Positions 14,167-23,416 are shown, counted from the first letter of the stretch. The stretch is DNA of 64,000 nucleotides from Vicinamibacteria bacterium (GCA_025994075.1 JAMQGV010000025.1:1-64000); one strand, 5' to 3'. Notes: generated from the letters alone by a model not told the origin. Numbers and translations are program-made.

Positions 14167-17100
14167 ATGGCGCGCGTCCTCGTCGTCGACGACGACCCGG
14201 AAATCCTCACGTTCCTCGAGCGGCTGCTCGGCCAGCACGGACTCGCGTGCACGAGCGCCGGCAGCGGCGAGGCTGCCCTGGAGCGGCTCGAGGCCGAGCC
14301 CGTCGACCTGGTGCTGCTCGACGTGCGGCTGCCGGGCATCGACGGCATCGAGGTGTGCCGGCGCATCCGCGCGCGCCTCGGGCCGGCGTTGCCGGTGCTG
14401 CTGCTCACCGCGGCGGCCGACGCCGACGCGTTGCAGCGCGGCTACGAGGCCGGTGCCGACGACTTCCTCGCCAAGCCGCCCGACCCGCGCGGCCTGGTCC
14501 TGAAGCTGCGCGCCCTGCTGCGGCTGCGCGCGCTGTTCGAGCGCAGCGAGCGCGCCAGCCGCGAAGCCGAGGCACGCGCTCGAGCACTCGCCCGGCTGCA
14601 CGAGATCGGCCGCGACTGGTCGCTGATGGCGCGGCCCGAGGAGTTCGTCGGCATGGTGTGCGAGCGGCTGGCGAGGCTGATCGGCGCCCCGGTCTGCCTG
14701 CTGGCGCTCTACGACCCGGCGAGCCGCTCGCTGGCCGGCGCCGTTCCCGCCTTCGGCCTCGCTCCGGACGTCGTGCGACGGATGCGGCTGGAGCTGCGTC
14801 CCGAGCACCGCGGCCTGTGGAACCTGCGCGCGGGCCGGCCCTACGTCACGGCGGACGCCCGGCGCGACCCGCGCCTGGCACCCGAACTGGCCGAGATCGC
14901 CGGCGTCGAGCAGGCGCTGCTGGTGCCGATGCTCGCCGAGGGCCGGGTGCTCGGCGTGATCGCCGCCTGCAACAAGGCGGGCGGCTTCGACGAGGACGAC
15001 GCCCAGGTGGTGTCGATCTTCGCCGGTCCGGCGGCGACCTTCCTGCGCAGCCGCCAGATCTACGAGCAGCAGCGGCGGCACGCGGCGCGCCAGGAGCAGA
15101 CCGCGCGCCTGATGGCGTCGATGGCCGCCACCCACGGGCGCGGCGCCCTGGTGGAGACCGCCGTCGGGGGCCTGCGCCGCGGCCACGGCTACGCGCGCGT
15201 GGCCTTCCACGCCGTGCAGGGCGCGGGCCTCGGGCCCGAGCTGGAGGCCGGCGCCGGCGGCGGCGACACCGCCTGGCTGGGCTGGGCGCTCCAGGGCCGG
15301 CGCCCGCTGGCCGCGCCCGGCCGCCATGCCGTGGCCGTGCCGGTGCGGGCCGGCGCCCGCGCCCTCGGCGTGCTCGAGGTCGAGAAGGAGCACGCGTTCG
15401 AGGAACTCGAGATCGAACTGCTGGGCGGCCTCGCCGACCAGCTCGCCGTGGGCCTCGAGAAGGCGGCGGGCCTGGCCGAGGCCGAGCGGCTGGCCCGGCA
15501 GATGGCGACGCTCTACGAGCTCGGGCTGGAGACGGCGGCGTTGCGCGACCTGCGGGCCCTCTTCGAGCGCGCGACGGAGGAGGCCGGGCGACTGATCGGG
15601 GCCGACCACGCCTCGGTGTTCCGCCTCGACGCCGCTGCCGGCGAGCTGCGGCTGTTCGCGGGCTGGGCCCGCGACCGCACGGTGGAACCCTACGGAGACC
15701 CGCGCTTCTCGCTCGGCGAGGGCGTGCTCGGCCGCGTCGCCCGCGACGGGGTGCCGGCGCTGGTCAACGACGCGGCGCGCGAGCCCGGCTTCGTCGAGCG
15801 CGGCAACCCCGTGTCGAGGCTGCTCTGCGTGCCGCTCACCTATTTCGAGCCGGAGGCCGGCCGCAGCGCGACGTTCGGCGTGCTCAACGCGACCCGGCGC
15901 CCGGGCGCGCCGCCGTTCACGCCCGAGGACTTCGATGGCCTGATGCGCTTCGCCGGCCAGCTCCAGGTCGCCGCGGCCAACGCCTCGGCGTTCGCGGCCG
16001 AGCGCCGCCGCTCCGAGCAACTCGGCCTCGTCAATCGCGTGCTGCGCGAGATCGCGACCAGCCTGTCGCCCGAGCGTGTGCTGGAGGTCGCGGTGCGCCG
16101 CATCCAGGAGGCGTTCCGCTTCCCGGTGGTGCTGGCCGTCGTGCCCGACCCGGCCGCGGGCGTGAACCGCGTGGCCTGCGCGGCGTGCGACCCGCCCCGC
16201 CGCGGGAGCTTCCCGCACTTCCCGCTCGACGCGGGCCTCACCGCGAGGGTGCTGCACGGGCGGCGCACCGTGCACGCGGCGGACGTCAGCCGGGAGCCCG
16301 GGTACCTCGAGATGGTGCCGGGGATGCGCAGCGAGCTGCTGGTCCCGGTGCTCTCCGGCGACGACGTGGTGGCGGTGCTCGACCTCGAGAGCGACCGGCC
16401 CGACGCCTTCGACCACGGCGTCGTCCTGATGATGGAGACGCTGGCCGACGGCATCGGCATCACGCTGCGAAACGCCGAGCTGTTCCGCGCGCTGGAGGCC
16501 TCGCACGAGCGGCTGATCGAGCTGGACCGCACCAAGAGCGAGGTGGTCAACATCGTCGCCCACGACATCCGCTCGCCGCTGTTCGGCGTGATGGGCCGTG
16601 CCGACCTGCTGCTGGCCGAGCCCGCGGCGGCGGAGCACGCCGGCGCGATCGCCGCGGCCGCGCGCCACATGGCGGCGCTCGTCGACAAGACGCTGGCGAC
16701 GACGCGGCTGGAGAGCGGCCACTTCCCGTTCGAGTTCGGGGTGCTCGACCTCGGCGCGCTGCTGCACGCCGCGGCCGAGCGCTGGCGGTCCGATCCCGCG
16801 CGGCCGCTGGCGCTCGAGCTGCCCGAGGAGCCGCTGCCGGTGTGGGGCGATCGCGAGCGGCTCGCCGAGGTCGCCGACAACCTGCTCTCCAACGCGGTCA
16901 AGTACTCGCCGCGCGGCGGCGCCATCACCCTTCGCGCCACGCGCGCGGACGGCCGCGTCGCCGTCGAGGTCGCGGACCGCGGCGTGGGCATCCCCGCCGC
17001 CGAGCGTCCGCGCCTGCTGCGCCCCTTCTCGCGGCTGCGCCGGCCCGAGACGGCCGGCATCGAGGGCTCGGGCCTCGGCCTCTACATCTGCGACCGCATC

Positions 17101-17589
17101 CTGCGCGCCCACGGGGCCCGGCTCGAGATCGACGGCCGCGACGGCGGCGGGACCCGCGTGCGCTTCTCGCTGCCGCTGTTCACCGGGGTCTCCGCGCGCC
17201 GGCCCGTGCTTCTGGTGGCGGCCGCGGACGCCGCCACGCTGCGCGAGGTCCGCGCGATCGCCCAGGCCCGCGGCTACGAGGTCCACGAGGCCGGCGACGG
17301 GGTGGAGGCACTCGAGGCCGTGCGCCGGCTGCTGCCGGACGTCGCGCTGCTCGACCACCTGCTGCCGCGCCTGCGCGGCGAGGAGGTCGCCGAGCGGCTC
17401 GCCGAGCAGGAGTCCACGCGGGCCGTGCCGCTGCTCGCGCTCTCGGAGCCGGCTCCGCTCGGCGCCCGCGCGCGGCTGTTCCGGGCGTGCGTCGCGCGGC
17501 CCGTCGAGCGCGATGCGCTGATCCAGGCACTGGAGGCGGCTCGCGCCGAGACCGCGACGCTGGCCGCCGGCGAGGTGGAGGCGAGGTGA
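14167..17589 (+). CDS. Hybrid sensor histidine kinase with multiple GAF domains and two receiver domains
   Basis: A 1140-residue cytoplasmic signalling protein with no clear membrane segment. Order: receiver domain (about 1-118, acceptor in LVLLDVRLPG); first GAF-like domain (about 150-300); a weaker GAF-like stretch (about 310-440); GAF (about 450-615); GAF (about 620-775); kinase dimerisation domain with phospho-His799 in AHDIRSPL; ATPase domain (about 890-1005) with NAVKYSPRGG, DRGVGIP and GSGLGLYI. A second receiver fold ends the protein (about 1010-1130), with Asp in ALLDHLLP but no acidic pair at its start. GAF domains usually bind small ligands or sense light or redox; the ligands are unknown. 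It is followed by a GTGA overlap with the MoeB-like gene. Confidence 0.85.
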   Translation: MARVLVVDDDPEILTFLERLLGQHGLACTSAGSGEAALERLEAEPVDLVLLDVRLPGIDGIEVCRRIRARLGPALPVLLLTAAADADALQRGYEAGADDFLAKPPDPRGLVLKLRALLRLRALFERSERASREAEARARALARLHEIGRDWSLMARPEEFVGMVCERLARLIGAPVCLLALYDPASRSLAGAVPAFGLAPDVVRRMRLELRPEHRGLWNLRAGRPYVTADARRDPRLAPELAEIAGVEQALLVPMLAEGRVLGVIAACNKAGGFDEDDAQVVSIFAGPAATFLRSRQIYEQQRRHAARQEQTARLMASMAATHGRGALVETAVGGLRRGHGYARVAFHAVQGAGLGPELEAGAGGGDTAWLGWALQGRRPLAAPGRHAVAVPVRAGARALGVLEVEKEHAFEELEIELLGGLADQLAVGLEKAAGLAEAERLARQMATLYELGLETAALRDLRALFERATEEAGRLIGADHASVFRLDAAAGELRLFAGWARDRTVEPYGDPRFSLGEGVLGRVARDGVPALVNDAAREPGFVERGNPVSRLLCVPLTYFEPEAGRSATFGVLNATRRPGAPPFTPEDFDGLMRFAGQLQVAAANASAFAAERRRSEQLGLVNRVLREIATSLSPERVLEVAVRRIQEAFRFPVVLAVVPDPAAGVNRVACAACDPPRRGSFPHFPLDAGLTARVLHGRRTVHAADVSREPGYLEMVPGMRSELLVPVLSGDDVVAVLDLESDRPDAFDHGVVLMMETLADGIGITLRNAELFRALEASHERLIELDRTKSEVVNIVAHDIRSPLFGVMGRADLLLAEPAAAEHAGAIAAAARHMAALVDKTLATTRLESGHFPFEFGVLDLGALLHAAAERWRSDPARPLALELPEEPLPVWGDRERLAEVADNLLSNAVKYSPRGGAITLRATRADGRVAVEVADRGVGIPAAERPRLLRPFSRLRRPETAGIEGSGLGLYICDRILRAHGARLEIDGRDGGGTRVRFSLPLFTGVSARRPVLLVAAADAATLREVRAIAQARGYEVHEAGDGVEALEAVRRLLPDVALLDHLLPRLRGEEVAERLAEQESTRAVPLLALSEPAPLGARARLFRACVARPVERDALIQALEAARAETATLAAGEVEAR

Positions 17590-18689
17590 GCGATCTCGAC
17601 CCGGTCGAGCGCGAGCGCTACGCGCGCCACCTGGTGCTGCCCGAGGTGGGGGACGAGGGGCAGCGCCGGCTGCGCGCGGGGCGGGTGCTGATCGTCGGCG
17701 CCGGCGGGCTGGGCTCGCCGGCGGCGCTGTACCTCGTCGCGGCGGGCGTCGGCCACGTCGCCATCGCCGACGGAGACCGCGTCGACCGCAGCAACCTGCA
17801 GCGGCAGGTGCTGCACACCGAGGCCGACCTCGGGCGGCCCAAGACGGCGTCGGCGCGCGACGCGCTCGCGGCCCGCAACCCGCACGTGCAGGTCGAGGAA
17901 CTGGGCCGCCTCGATGCGACGAACGCGCCGGCGACCGTCGCACGTTTCGACGTCGTCGTCGACGGCAGCGACAACTTCGCGACCCGCTATCTGCTGAGCG
18001 ACGCCTGCGTCGCCGCGGGTCGCCCGTACGTGTTCGGCGCGGTGCACCGCTTCCAGGGCCAGCTCGCGGTGCTGGGGCTCGCGGGCGGGCCGTGCTACCG
18101 CTGCCTGCACCCGGAGCCGCCGCCGCCGGGTCTCTACGCCAACTGCGCCGAGGCCGGGGTGCTGGGCGTGCTGCCCGGGGTGATCGGGACCCTCCAGGCC
18201 GCCGAGGCGCTGAAGCTGCTGCTGGGGCTGGGACAGCCGCTGGACCGCCGCATGCTGGTCTACGACGCGCTGGCGGGCACCTTCGACGAGCTCGCGCTCG
18301 AGCGCGACCCCGCGTGCCCCGCCTGCGGCGACGCGCCGCGGCCGGAGGCCCTCGTGCTTCCCGCCGAGAGCTGCGCGCCGCCGCCGATCTCCGCCGCGGC
18401 GCTGCGAGATCGGCTCGCGGGCGGCTCGCCGCCGCTGCTCGTCGACGTGCGCACGGCCGCCGAGTACGCCCGCGGCCACCTGCCGGCGGCGCTGCTGCTG
18501 CCGGTCGACGAACTCGAGTCGCGCCTCGCGGAACTGCGCGGGCGCGGTCCGTTGGTCGTGTACTGCGAGGTCGGGGGGCGCTCCGCGCGGGCGGCGGCAC
18601 TGCTGCGCGCGGCGGGCTTCGTCGCCGTCGCGGACCTGGCGGGCGGCTACCTGGCGTGGCGGGCCGCCGGAGGCGCCGTGGCGCGGTGA
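17586..18689 (+). CDS. moeB: MoeB/ThiF-type adenylyltransferase with C-terminal rhodanese domain
   Basis: A 367-residue protein that should activate the C-terminal Gly of a ThiS/MoaD-like sulfur carrier by adenylation. The nucleotide-binding part (residues 1-250) contains GAGGLGSPAALYL, the DGDRVDRSNLQRQVLH stretch with the Asp/Arg/Gln residues used in catalysis, and paired zinc Cys (CYRCLHPEPP and CPACGD). A rhodanese domain (about 265-365) has active Cys in VYCEVGGRSA, so it can probably pass sulfur on to the carrier. The bacterial MoeB-rhodanese fusion serves molybdopterin or thiamine synthesis. The neighbours YqeC and XdhC favour the molybdenum cofactor. Confidence 0.85.
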   Translation: MSDLDPVERERYARHLVLPEVGDEGQRRLRAGRVLIVGAGGLGSPAALYLVAAGVGHVAIADGDRVDRSNLQRQVLHTEADLGRPKTASARDALAARNPHVQVEELGRLDATNAPATVARFDVVVDGSDNFATRYLLSDACVAAGRPYVFGAVHRFQGQLAVLGLAGGPCYRCLHPEPPPPGLYANCAEAGVLGVLPGVIGTLQAAEALKLLLGLGQPLDRRMLVYDALAGTFDELALERDPACPACGDAPRPEALVLPAESCAPPPISAAALRDRLAGGSPPLLVDVRTAAEYARGHLPAALLLPVDELESRLAELRGRGPLVVYCEVGGRSARAAALLRAAGFVAVADLAGGYLAWRAAGGAVAR

Positions 18690-19414
18690 TCGACCTGCTG
18701 GCGGCGCTCGGGCTGGGTCGCGGCGAGGTGGTGGCGCTGTGCGGGGCCGGAGGCAAGTCCACGCTCGCGCGTGCGCTGCGCGACGCGTCGCTGGCCTCGG
18801 GCCTGCGGGTCGTGCTGACGGCCACCACCCACTGCGGCGTGCTGGGCGACACGCTGACGCTGACCGCGGGCGCGGGCGAGGCGGCGGTCGCCGGCGCGCT
18901 CGACCGCCTGGGAGCGGTGCAGGTCGTGGCGGCGGTGGGGGAGCGGGGCCGCGCCCGCGGGCTCGCCCCGGAGGCGGTCGGCTCGCTGGCCGCGCTCGCC
19001 GACCTGGTGATCGCCGAAGCCGACGGCGCGCGCGGCCGGCGGCTGAAGGCGCCGGCCGACCACGAGCCGCTGCTGCCGCGGCCCTGCACCACGGTGCTGG
19101 CGGTGTGTTCGCTGGCCGCGCTGGGCGGCCCGCTCGACGACGAGGGCGTGCATCGGCTCGAGCGGGTGCTCGCACTCGCGGGGCGACGGCGCGGCGACGC
19201 GATCGACCTCGACGTGCTGGCAGCGGCCTTCGGGCCGGGCGGGTACGGCTCGGTGGGCGAGCAGGCGCGGCGCGTGCTGTTCGTCGTGGAGGCAGGCGCT
19301 CCGTCGGAGCGGGCCGTCGCACTCGGCGCGCGCCTCGCCGGCCACTACGAGCGGGTCGTGGCCGGCGACGCTCTGCGCGGCGCGGTTCGCACGCTATCCT
19401 CGACCCGATGCTGA
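18686..19414 (+). CDS. yqeC: YqeC-like P-loop protein, selenium-dependent molybdenum hydroxylase maturation
   Basis: A 242-residue P-loop protein. Residues 17-27 give the nucleotide loop GAGGKSTLARA. Then come VLTATTHCG and VIAEADGARGRRLKAPADHEP, the latter being the hallmark of the YqeC family. YqeC is known as a cofactor-related protein encoded with selenium-dependent molybdenum hydroxylases. The GTG start overlaps the moeB stop (GTGA), and its own end overlaps the XdhC gene by 7 bases. The three genes are therefore one unit for molybdenum-enzyme assembly. The hydroxylase itself is not in the window. Confidence 0.75.
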   Translation: MIDLLAALGLGRGEVVALCGAGGKSTLARALRDASLASGLRVVLTATTHCGVLGDTLTLTAGAGEAAVAGALDRLGAVQVVAAVGERGRARGLAPEAVGSLAALADLVIAEADGARGRRLKAPADHEPLLPRPCTTVLAVCSLAALGGPLDDEGVHRLERVLALAGRRRGDAIDLDVLAAAFGPGGYGSVGEQARRVLFVVEAGAPSERAVALGARLAGHYERVVAGDALRGAVRTLSSTRC

Positions 19415-20244
19415 AGTCCGTCTACGAGGCGGCGCTGGCCGCGGAGCGCGAGGGGGTCGGGGCCGCGCTGGTCACGGTCGTCGGCACCGAGGGCTCGACT
19501 CCGCAGAAAGCCGGCGCCTGCATGCTCGTCCGCGAGGACGGCACCTGCGTGGGCACGATCGGCGGCGGCTGCGTCGAGAACGAGATGGTCCGCCGCGCGC
19601 GGCTGGCGATCGTCCGCCGCCGCCCGGAACTGGCCAGCTACGAGCTCACCGCCGACCAGGCCGGAGAGGACGGGCTCGTGTGCGGGGGGAGGATGCAGGT
19701 GTTCGTCGACCCGCTCGAGCCGGAGCCGGTGCTGCTGGTGTTCGGCGCCGGCCACGTGGCGGTTCCGCTGTGCCGGATGGCGCGGATGGCCGGCTTCCAG
19801 GTCGAGGTCGCGGACGACCGCGCCCAGTTCGCCAACGCGGAGCGCTTTCCCGACGCGCGCGCCGTCGTCGTCGAGGAGATGGCCGCGGCCGCGGCCCGCA
19901 TGTCGCTGGGACCCGGCGCCTATGCCGTCGTCGTCACCCGCGGCCACCGCGGCGACGCGGACGCCCTGCACGCGGTTCTCGGGCGCGGGCTGCGTTACGT
20001 CGGGCTGCTCGGCAGCCGGCCCAAGATGGTGCACGTCTTCGCCGAGCTGAAGCAGCGCGGCGTTCCGCCCGCGGAACTCGAGAAGGTCCACGTGCCGATG
20101 GGCCTGGGCATCGGGGCCCGCACGCCGGAGGAGATCGCGGTGTCGATCCTCGCCGAGCTGATCGCGGTGCGGCGCGGCGTGCCGCCGGAGCAGGTCGGTT
20201 CGATGAAGGCGCCGCTGCCGGGCCGCCTGCGCGAGGCCCCCTGA
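19408..20244 (+). CDS. XdhC/CoxF-family molybdenum cofactor insertion protein
   Basis: A 278-residue protein with the two halves of the family. The N-terminal XdhC/CoxI domain (about residues 1-90) has GTEGSTPQKAGACMLV and GTIGGGCVEN, including the conserved Cys. The C-terminal Rossmann-like XdhC_C domain (about 105-250) has LVFGAGHVAVPLC and YVGLLGSRPK and ends GLGIGARTPEEIAVSILAEL. These proteins hold and sulfurate the molybdenum cofactor for xanthine-dehydrogenase-type enzymes. The ATG lies inside the end of yqeC (7-base overlap), indicating coupling. A molybdenum hydroxylase must be encoded elsewhere. Confidence 0.85.
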   Translation: MLKSVYEAALAAEREGVGAALVTVVGTEGSTPQKAGACMLVREDGTCVGTIGGGCVENEMVRRARLAIVRRRPELASYELTADQAGEDGLVCGGRMQVFVDPLEPEPVLLVFGAGHVAVPLCRMARMAGFQVEVADDRAQFANAERFPDARAVVVEEMAAAAARMSLGPGAYAVVVTRGHRGDADALHAVLGRGLRYVGLLGSRPKMVHVFAELKQRGVPPAELEKVHVPMGLGIGARTPEEIAVSILAELIAVRRGVPPEQVGSMKAPLPGRLREAP

Positions 20245-20261
20245 GGAGCGTGCCGAAGCAC

Positions 20262-20298
20262 CGCTGCGTTGACAGCAGCGACCGGCCGCAGGGACAAT
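20262..20298 (+). promoter_or_regulatory. Promoter of the polysaccharide-export genes with possible operator
   Basis: TTGACA at 20269-20274 and GACAAT at 20293-20298 are separated by 18 bases and precede the Wza-like gene. The -35 box sits in an imperfect loop between CGCTGC (20262-20267) and GCAGCG (20275-20280), a 6-bp inverted repeat that could bind a regulator. With this -10 box, transcription would begin around 20305, a few bases before the ATG at 20312. Confidence 0.55.
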
Positions 20299-20311
20299 GC
20301 TTCTTCCACGA

Positions 20312-21202
20312 ATGCTGAAGCGATACGTGTCCCTGTCCCTCGCGGCCGTCGTTCTGGCCGCGTCGCTCCACGCCCAGGCCCGGAACCCCGACTACGAGGT
20401 CGGCCCGGAGGACCTGCTGCAGGTCTCGGTCGCCGGTCAGAAGGACTTCTCGGGCGACTTCGAGGTCGAGCCCGACGGCATGATCAACTACCCGTTGCTG
20501 GGGCGGGTGATGGCCGCCGGGCAGACCACCGGGGAGATCGAGCGCAAGCTGGTGACGCTGCTGTCCGACGGCTACCTGCGGCGGCCCCAGGTCTCGGTCT
20601 GGGTCAAGGAGTTCCGCAGCCAGAAGGTGTACCTGACCGGCGAGGTCAGCCGGCCCGGACCGCAGGGGCTGAAGGGCGACGGCTCCATCCTGACGCTCCT
20701 CACGGACGGGCAGGGTCCGCTGCTGCCGACGGCCGGCCACGTGGTGTGGGTGATCCGGCCCCCGGCCTCGCGCCTCCAGGACTTGGAGCGGCTGGCCGGC
20801 GACCCGGCCCGCAACGCGCCGCCGGTCGACGTCCCCGGCCGCATCGACGTGCCCGGGGCGGACGTGCCCGGCACCGAGCTGTTCCGGGTGGTGCGCCGGG
20901 AGATCGAGATGGGCGCGATGGACAAGAACCTCGTGCTCAAGGCGGGCGACACGGTGTTCGCGCCGAAGGCGGCCCAGGTCTACCTGCAGGGCCAGGTGGG
21001 ACGGCCGGGCCCGATCCGCTTCGAGGACGGGCTCACCGTCGAGAAGGCACTGGCGCTGGGCGGCGGCGTGACCAATCGCGGAGCGGCCGGCCGCGTCAAG
21101 CTGGTGCGGATGGTCGCGGGGCGCCGCGTGGAGCTGAAGCCGCGGCTCGACGAGGTGCTGCTGCCCGAGGACACGCTCGTCGTGCCCGAGCGGTTCTTCT
21201 AG
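20312..21202 (+). CDS. Polysaccharide export protein (Wza-like, SLBB domains)
   Basis: A 296-residue exported protein that should form or serve the outer-membrane channel for a capsular or exopolysaccharide. Signal peptide at residues 1-23 (no lipobox Cys). Then the Poly_export domain: YEVGPEDLLQVSVAGQ, DGMINYPLLGRV, RRPQVSVWVKEF. SLBB-like segments follow (VYLTGEVSRPGP; VYLQGQVGRPGPIRFEDGLT), the second near the C-terminus. An earlier in-frame ATG at 20297 overlaps the -10 element, so 20312 is preferred. It lies 4 bases before the Wzc-like kinase gene. Confidence 0.85.
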   Translation: MLKRYVSLSLAAVVLAASLHAQARNPDYEVGPEDLLQVSVAGQKDFSGDFEVEPDGMINYPLLGRVMAAGQTTGEIERKLVTLLSDGYLRRPQVSVWVKEFRSQKVYLTGEVSRPGPQGLKGDGSILTLLTDGQGPLLPTAGHVVWVIRPPASRLQDLERLAGDPARNAPPVDVPGRIDVPGADVPGTELFRVVRREIEMGAMDKNLVLKAGDTVFAPKAAQVYLQGQVGRPGPIRFEDGLTVEKALALGGGVTNRGAAGRVKLVRMVAGRRVELKPRLDEVLLPEDTLVVPERFF

Positions 21203-21205
21203 CCC

Positions 21206-23416
21206 GTGCGCCCTTCCGGAGCCGCCGGCGACCTCGGCCAGACGCTGGCCATCCTCCACCGGCGCCGCGGTCTCGTTTTCGCCGTGCTGGTGGCGAGCGT
21301 GCTGGTGGCCACGATCTACAACTACACGACGCGGCCGGTGTACCGCTCGCGCGCGATCCTCCAGATCACCGCCGGTTCGGCGGACGTGATCGACACCCGC
21401 TCCGTGGCCGGCGTGCGGCCGCAGCAGGCCGCGGCCAAGGTGCGCGAGCAGGTCCAGATCCTGCGCAGCCGGCGTCTCGCCGCCCGCGTGGTCGAGGAAC
21501 TCGAGCTGCAGAAGCACCCCGATCTCCGCGCGGGTCCCGTGCTGACCCCCTGGGAGCGGCTGCGCCGGATGCTGCCGCAGGGCGCGCCGGAGGTCGACGC
21601 CGACGACGACGGCCTGCCCGTGTCGCCGGCCGTCCAGGTGTTCCGCTCGCGCGTCAGCGTCGAGGCCGACGTCGAAACCGGCATGCTGACCCTCGGATTC
21701 CGGGCCTACGACCCGACGCTCACCCACAAGGCGCTCGCCGCGCTGATCCGCCTCTACCAGGAGTCGCTGACCGACCAGATGACGCTCGCCGGCACCCAGG
21801 CCTCGTCGTGGCTCGGCGAGCGGCTCGAGGAGCAGAAGCGCCGGGTCGAGGCGGCCAAGGCGGCGCTGCGCGAGTACGAGGAGCGCTCGGGCCTGGCCGG
21901 GCTCCAGGAGAAGATCCGCCAGGTCGAGCAGCAACTGGCGATGATGAACCGCTCGCTGCTCGACGCCCAGACCGAGCGCATGACGCGCGAGAGCGACCTC
22001 GAGCGCGCGCGGCGGATGTCGGCCCAGGAGGCGGCGGCGCTGCCGTCGGTCCAGTCGCAGCGGGCCGTGCAGCGGCTGCAGGACCGGATCGCGGAACTCG
22101 AGCGGCAGCGCGAGAAGCTGGCCGAGAACCTCGGCGAGCGCCACCCCGACATGGTGCGTCTGAACGAGGCCCTCGCCGAGGCGGAGGCCGCGCTCGCGGC
22201 GGAGGTCAAGCGCGCGACCGGTTCGCTGGAGGGGGCCGTCGCCGAGGCGCGCCGCAAGGAAGAGGCGGTCCAGGCCAGCATCACGCCGCTGCAGGACCAG
22301 CTCGCGGACCTGCGCCGTCGGACCGGCGAGCAGAGCCTGCTGCGGAGCGAGGTCGAGGCCAACGAGCAGATGTTCAACCGCCTGATGGGGCGCGCGACCG
22401 AGGCCAACGTCGCCTCGGCGCTGAAGCTCGAGAACGTCGAGGTCGTCGAGCCGCCCGAGGCGCCGACCCGGCCCGATTCGCCGCAGCGCATGCGGAACCT
22501 GCAGATCGCCGTGCTCGGCGGCCTGGTGGCGGGCGTGCTGCTGGCGCTGCTGATCGAGCAGCTCGACGGCACGATCAAGACCCCCGAGGACCTGAAGGCC
22601 CACTTCGACCTGCCGTTCCTCGGCATGGTCCCGGAGGTGGTGCCGGCGCGCGGCTCGACCGCGCCCCCCGTCGTCCTGATCACGAAGAACCCGCGCTCGA
22701 CGCTGGCGGAGTCGTACCGCGTGATCCGCACCAACCTGCTCTTCTCGGTGCCCGAGGAGGGGCGCGGGCAGGTCGTGCTGGTGAGCAGCGTGAGCCCGGC
22801 CGAGGGCAAGTCGACCACCTCGGCCAACGTCGCCGCGTCGCTGGCCTTCAACGGCCACCGCGTCGTGCTGATCGACGCGGACCTGCGCCGCCCGGTGCTC
22901 CACACGCTGTTCGGCCTGCCCAGCGCGCCTGGCCTGTCGGAGTTCGTGATCGGCAAGGGCTCGCTCGAGGAGGTCGTGCGGCCGAGCGGCGTCGACAAGC
23001 TCGACCTGGTGGCCTGCGGCTACCTCCCGCCGAACCCGGCGGAGCTGCTGGGCTCGGCGCGGATGCGCGAGTTCCTCAACCGCCTGCGGGCCGACTACGA
23101 CTGGGTCGTGGTCGACGCGCCGCCGTTCCTGGCGATGGCCGATGCGGCCGTGCTCTCGCCGGCGGTCGACGGCGTGATCCTGGTCGTCGCCTCGGAGCGC
23201 ACGCCGCAATCGGGGCTCGCCCGGGTCGTCGACCAGCTCGCCGCGGTGGGCGGGCGGGTCGCGGGCACCATCCTGAACCGGGTGGACCTGGAGCGGAACT
23301 CCTTCTACTTCGGCAAGTACTACGGCGAGTACTACCGGAGCTACTACTCGGACACCGGCAGCCGGCCGGCGCCGGAAGCCCCCGCGCCCCCCTCGCGGCG
23401 AGGACACCGCAGCTGA
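21206..23416 (+). CDS. Wzc/GumC-like chain-length regulator with tyrosine kinase domain
   Basis: A 736-residue inner-membrane protein (GTG start). Membrane helices lie near residues 22-42 and about 435-455 and flank a long periplasmic part with a coiled-coil region (about 200-390). The cytoplasmic bacterial tyrosine kinase domain (about 490-710) has Walker A SPAEGKSTTS, Walker A' VVLIDADLRRPV and the Walker B-like VVVDAPP. The end is rich in tyrosine (YFGKYYGEYYRSYYSD), the usual autophosphorylation cluster. It controls polymer length and export together with the Wza-like partner. No glycosyltransferase gene follows, which is unusual. Confidence 0.9.
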   Translation: MRPSGAAGDLGQTLAILHRRRGLVFAVLVASVLVATIYNYTTRPVYRSRAILQITAGSADVIDTRSVAGVRPQQAAAKVREQVQILRSRRLAARVVEELELQKHPDLRAGPVLTPWERLRRMLPQGAPEVDADDDGLPVSPAVQVFRSRVSVEADVETGMLTLGFRAYDPTLTHKALAALIRLYQESLTDQMTLAGTQASSWLGERLEEQKRRVEAAKAALREYEERSGLAGLQEKIRQVEQQLAMMNRSLLDAQTERMTRESDLERARRMSAQEAAALPSVQSQRAVQRLQDRIAELERQREKLAENLGERHPDMVRLNEALAEAEAALAAEVKRATGSLEGAVAEARRKEEAVQASITPLQDQLADLRRRTGEQSLLRSEVEANEQMFNRLMGRATEANVASALKLENVEVVEPPEAPTRPDSPQRMRNLQIAVLGGLVAGVLLALLIEQLDGTIKTPEDLKAHFDLPFLGMVPEVVPARGSTAPPVVLITKNPRSTLAESYRVIRTNLLFSVPEEGRGQVVLVSSVSPAEGKSTTSANVAASLAFNGHRVVLIDADLRRPVLHTLFGLPSAPGLSEFVIGKGSLEEVVRPSGVDKLDLVACGYLPPNPAELLGSARMREFLNRLRADYDWVVVDAPPFLAMADAAVLSPAVDGVILVVASERTPQSGLARVVDQLAAVGGRVAGTILNRVDLERNSFYFGKYYGEYYRSYYSDTGSRPAPEAPAPPSRRGHRS

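Noticed and set aside
14065-19092. Very long open frame (1675 codons) on the minus strand
   Set aside because: It is exactly antisense to the hybrid kinase, moeB and yqeC genes. Its translation is Arg/Gly/Gln-rich without domains, as expected for shadows in GC-rich DNA.
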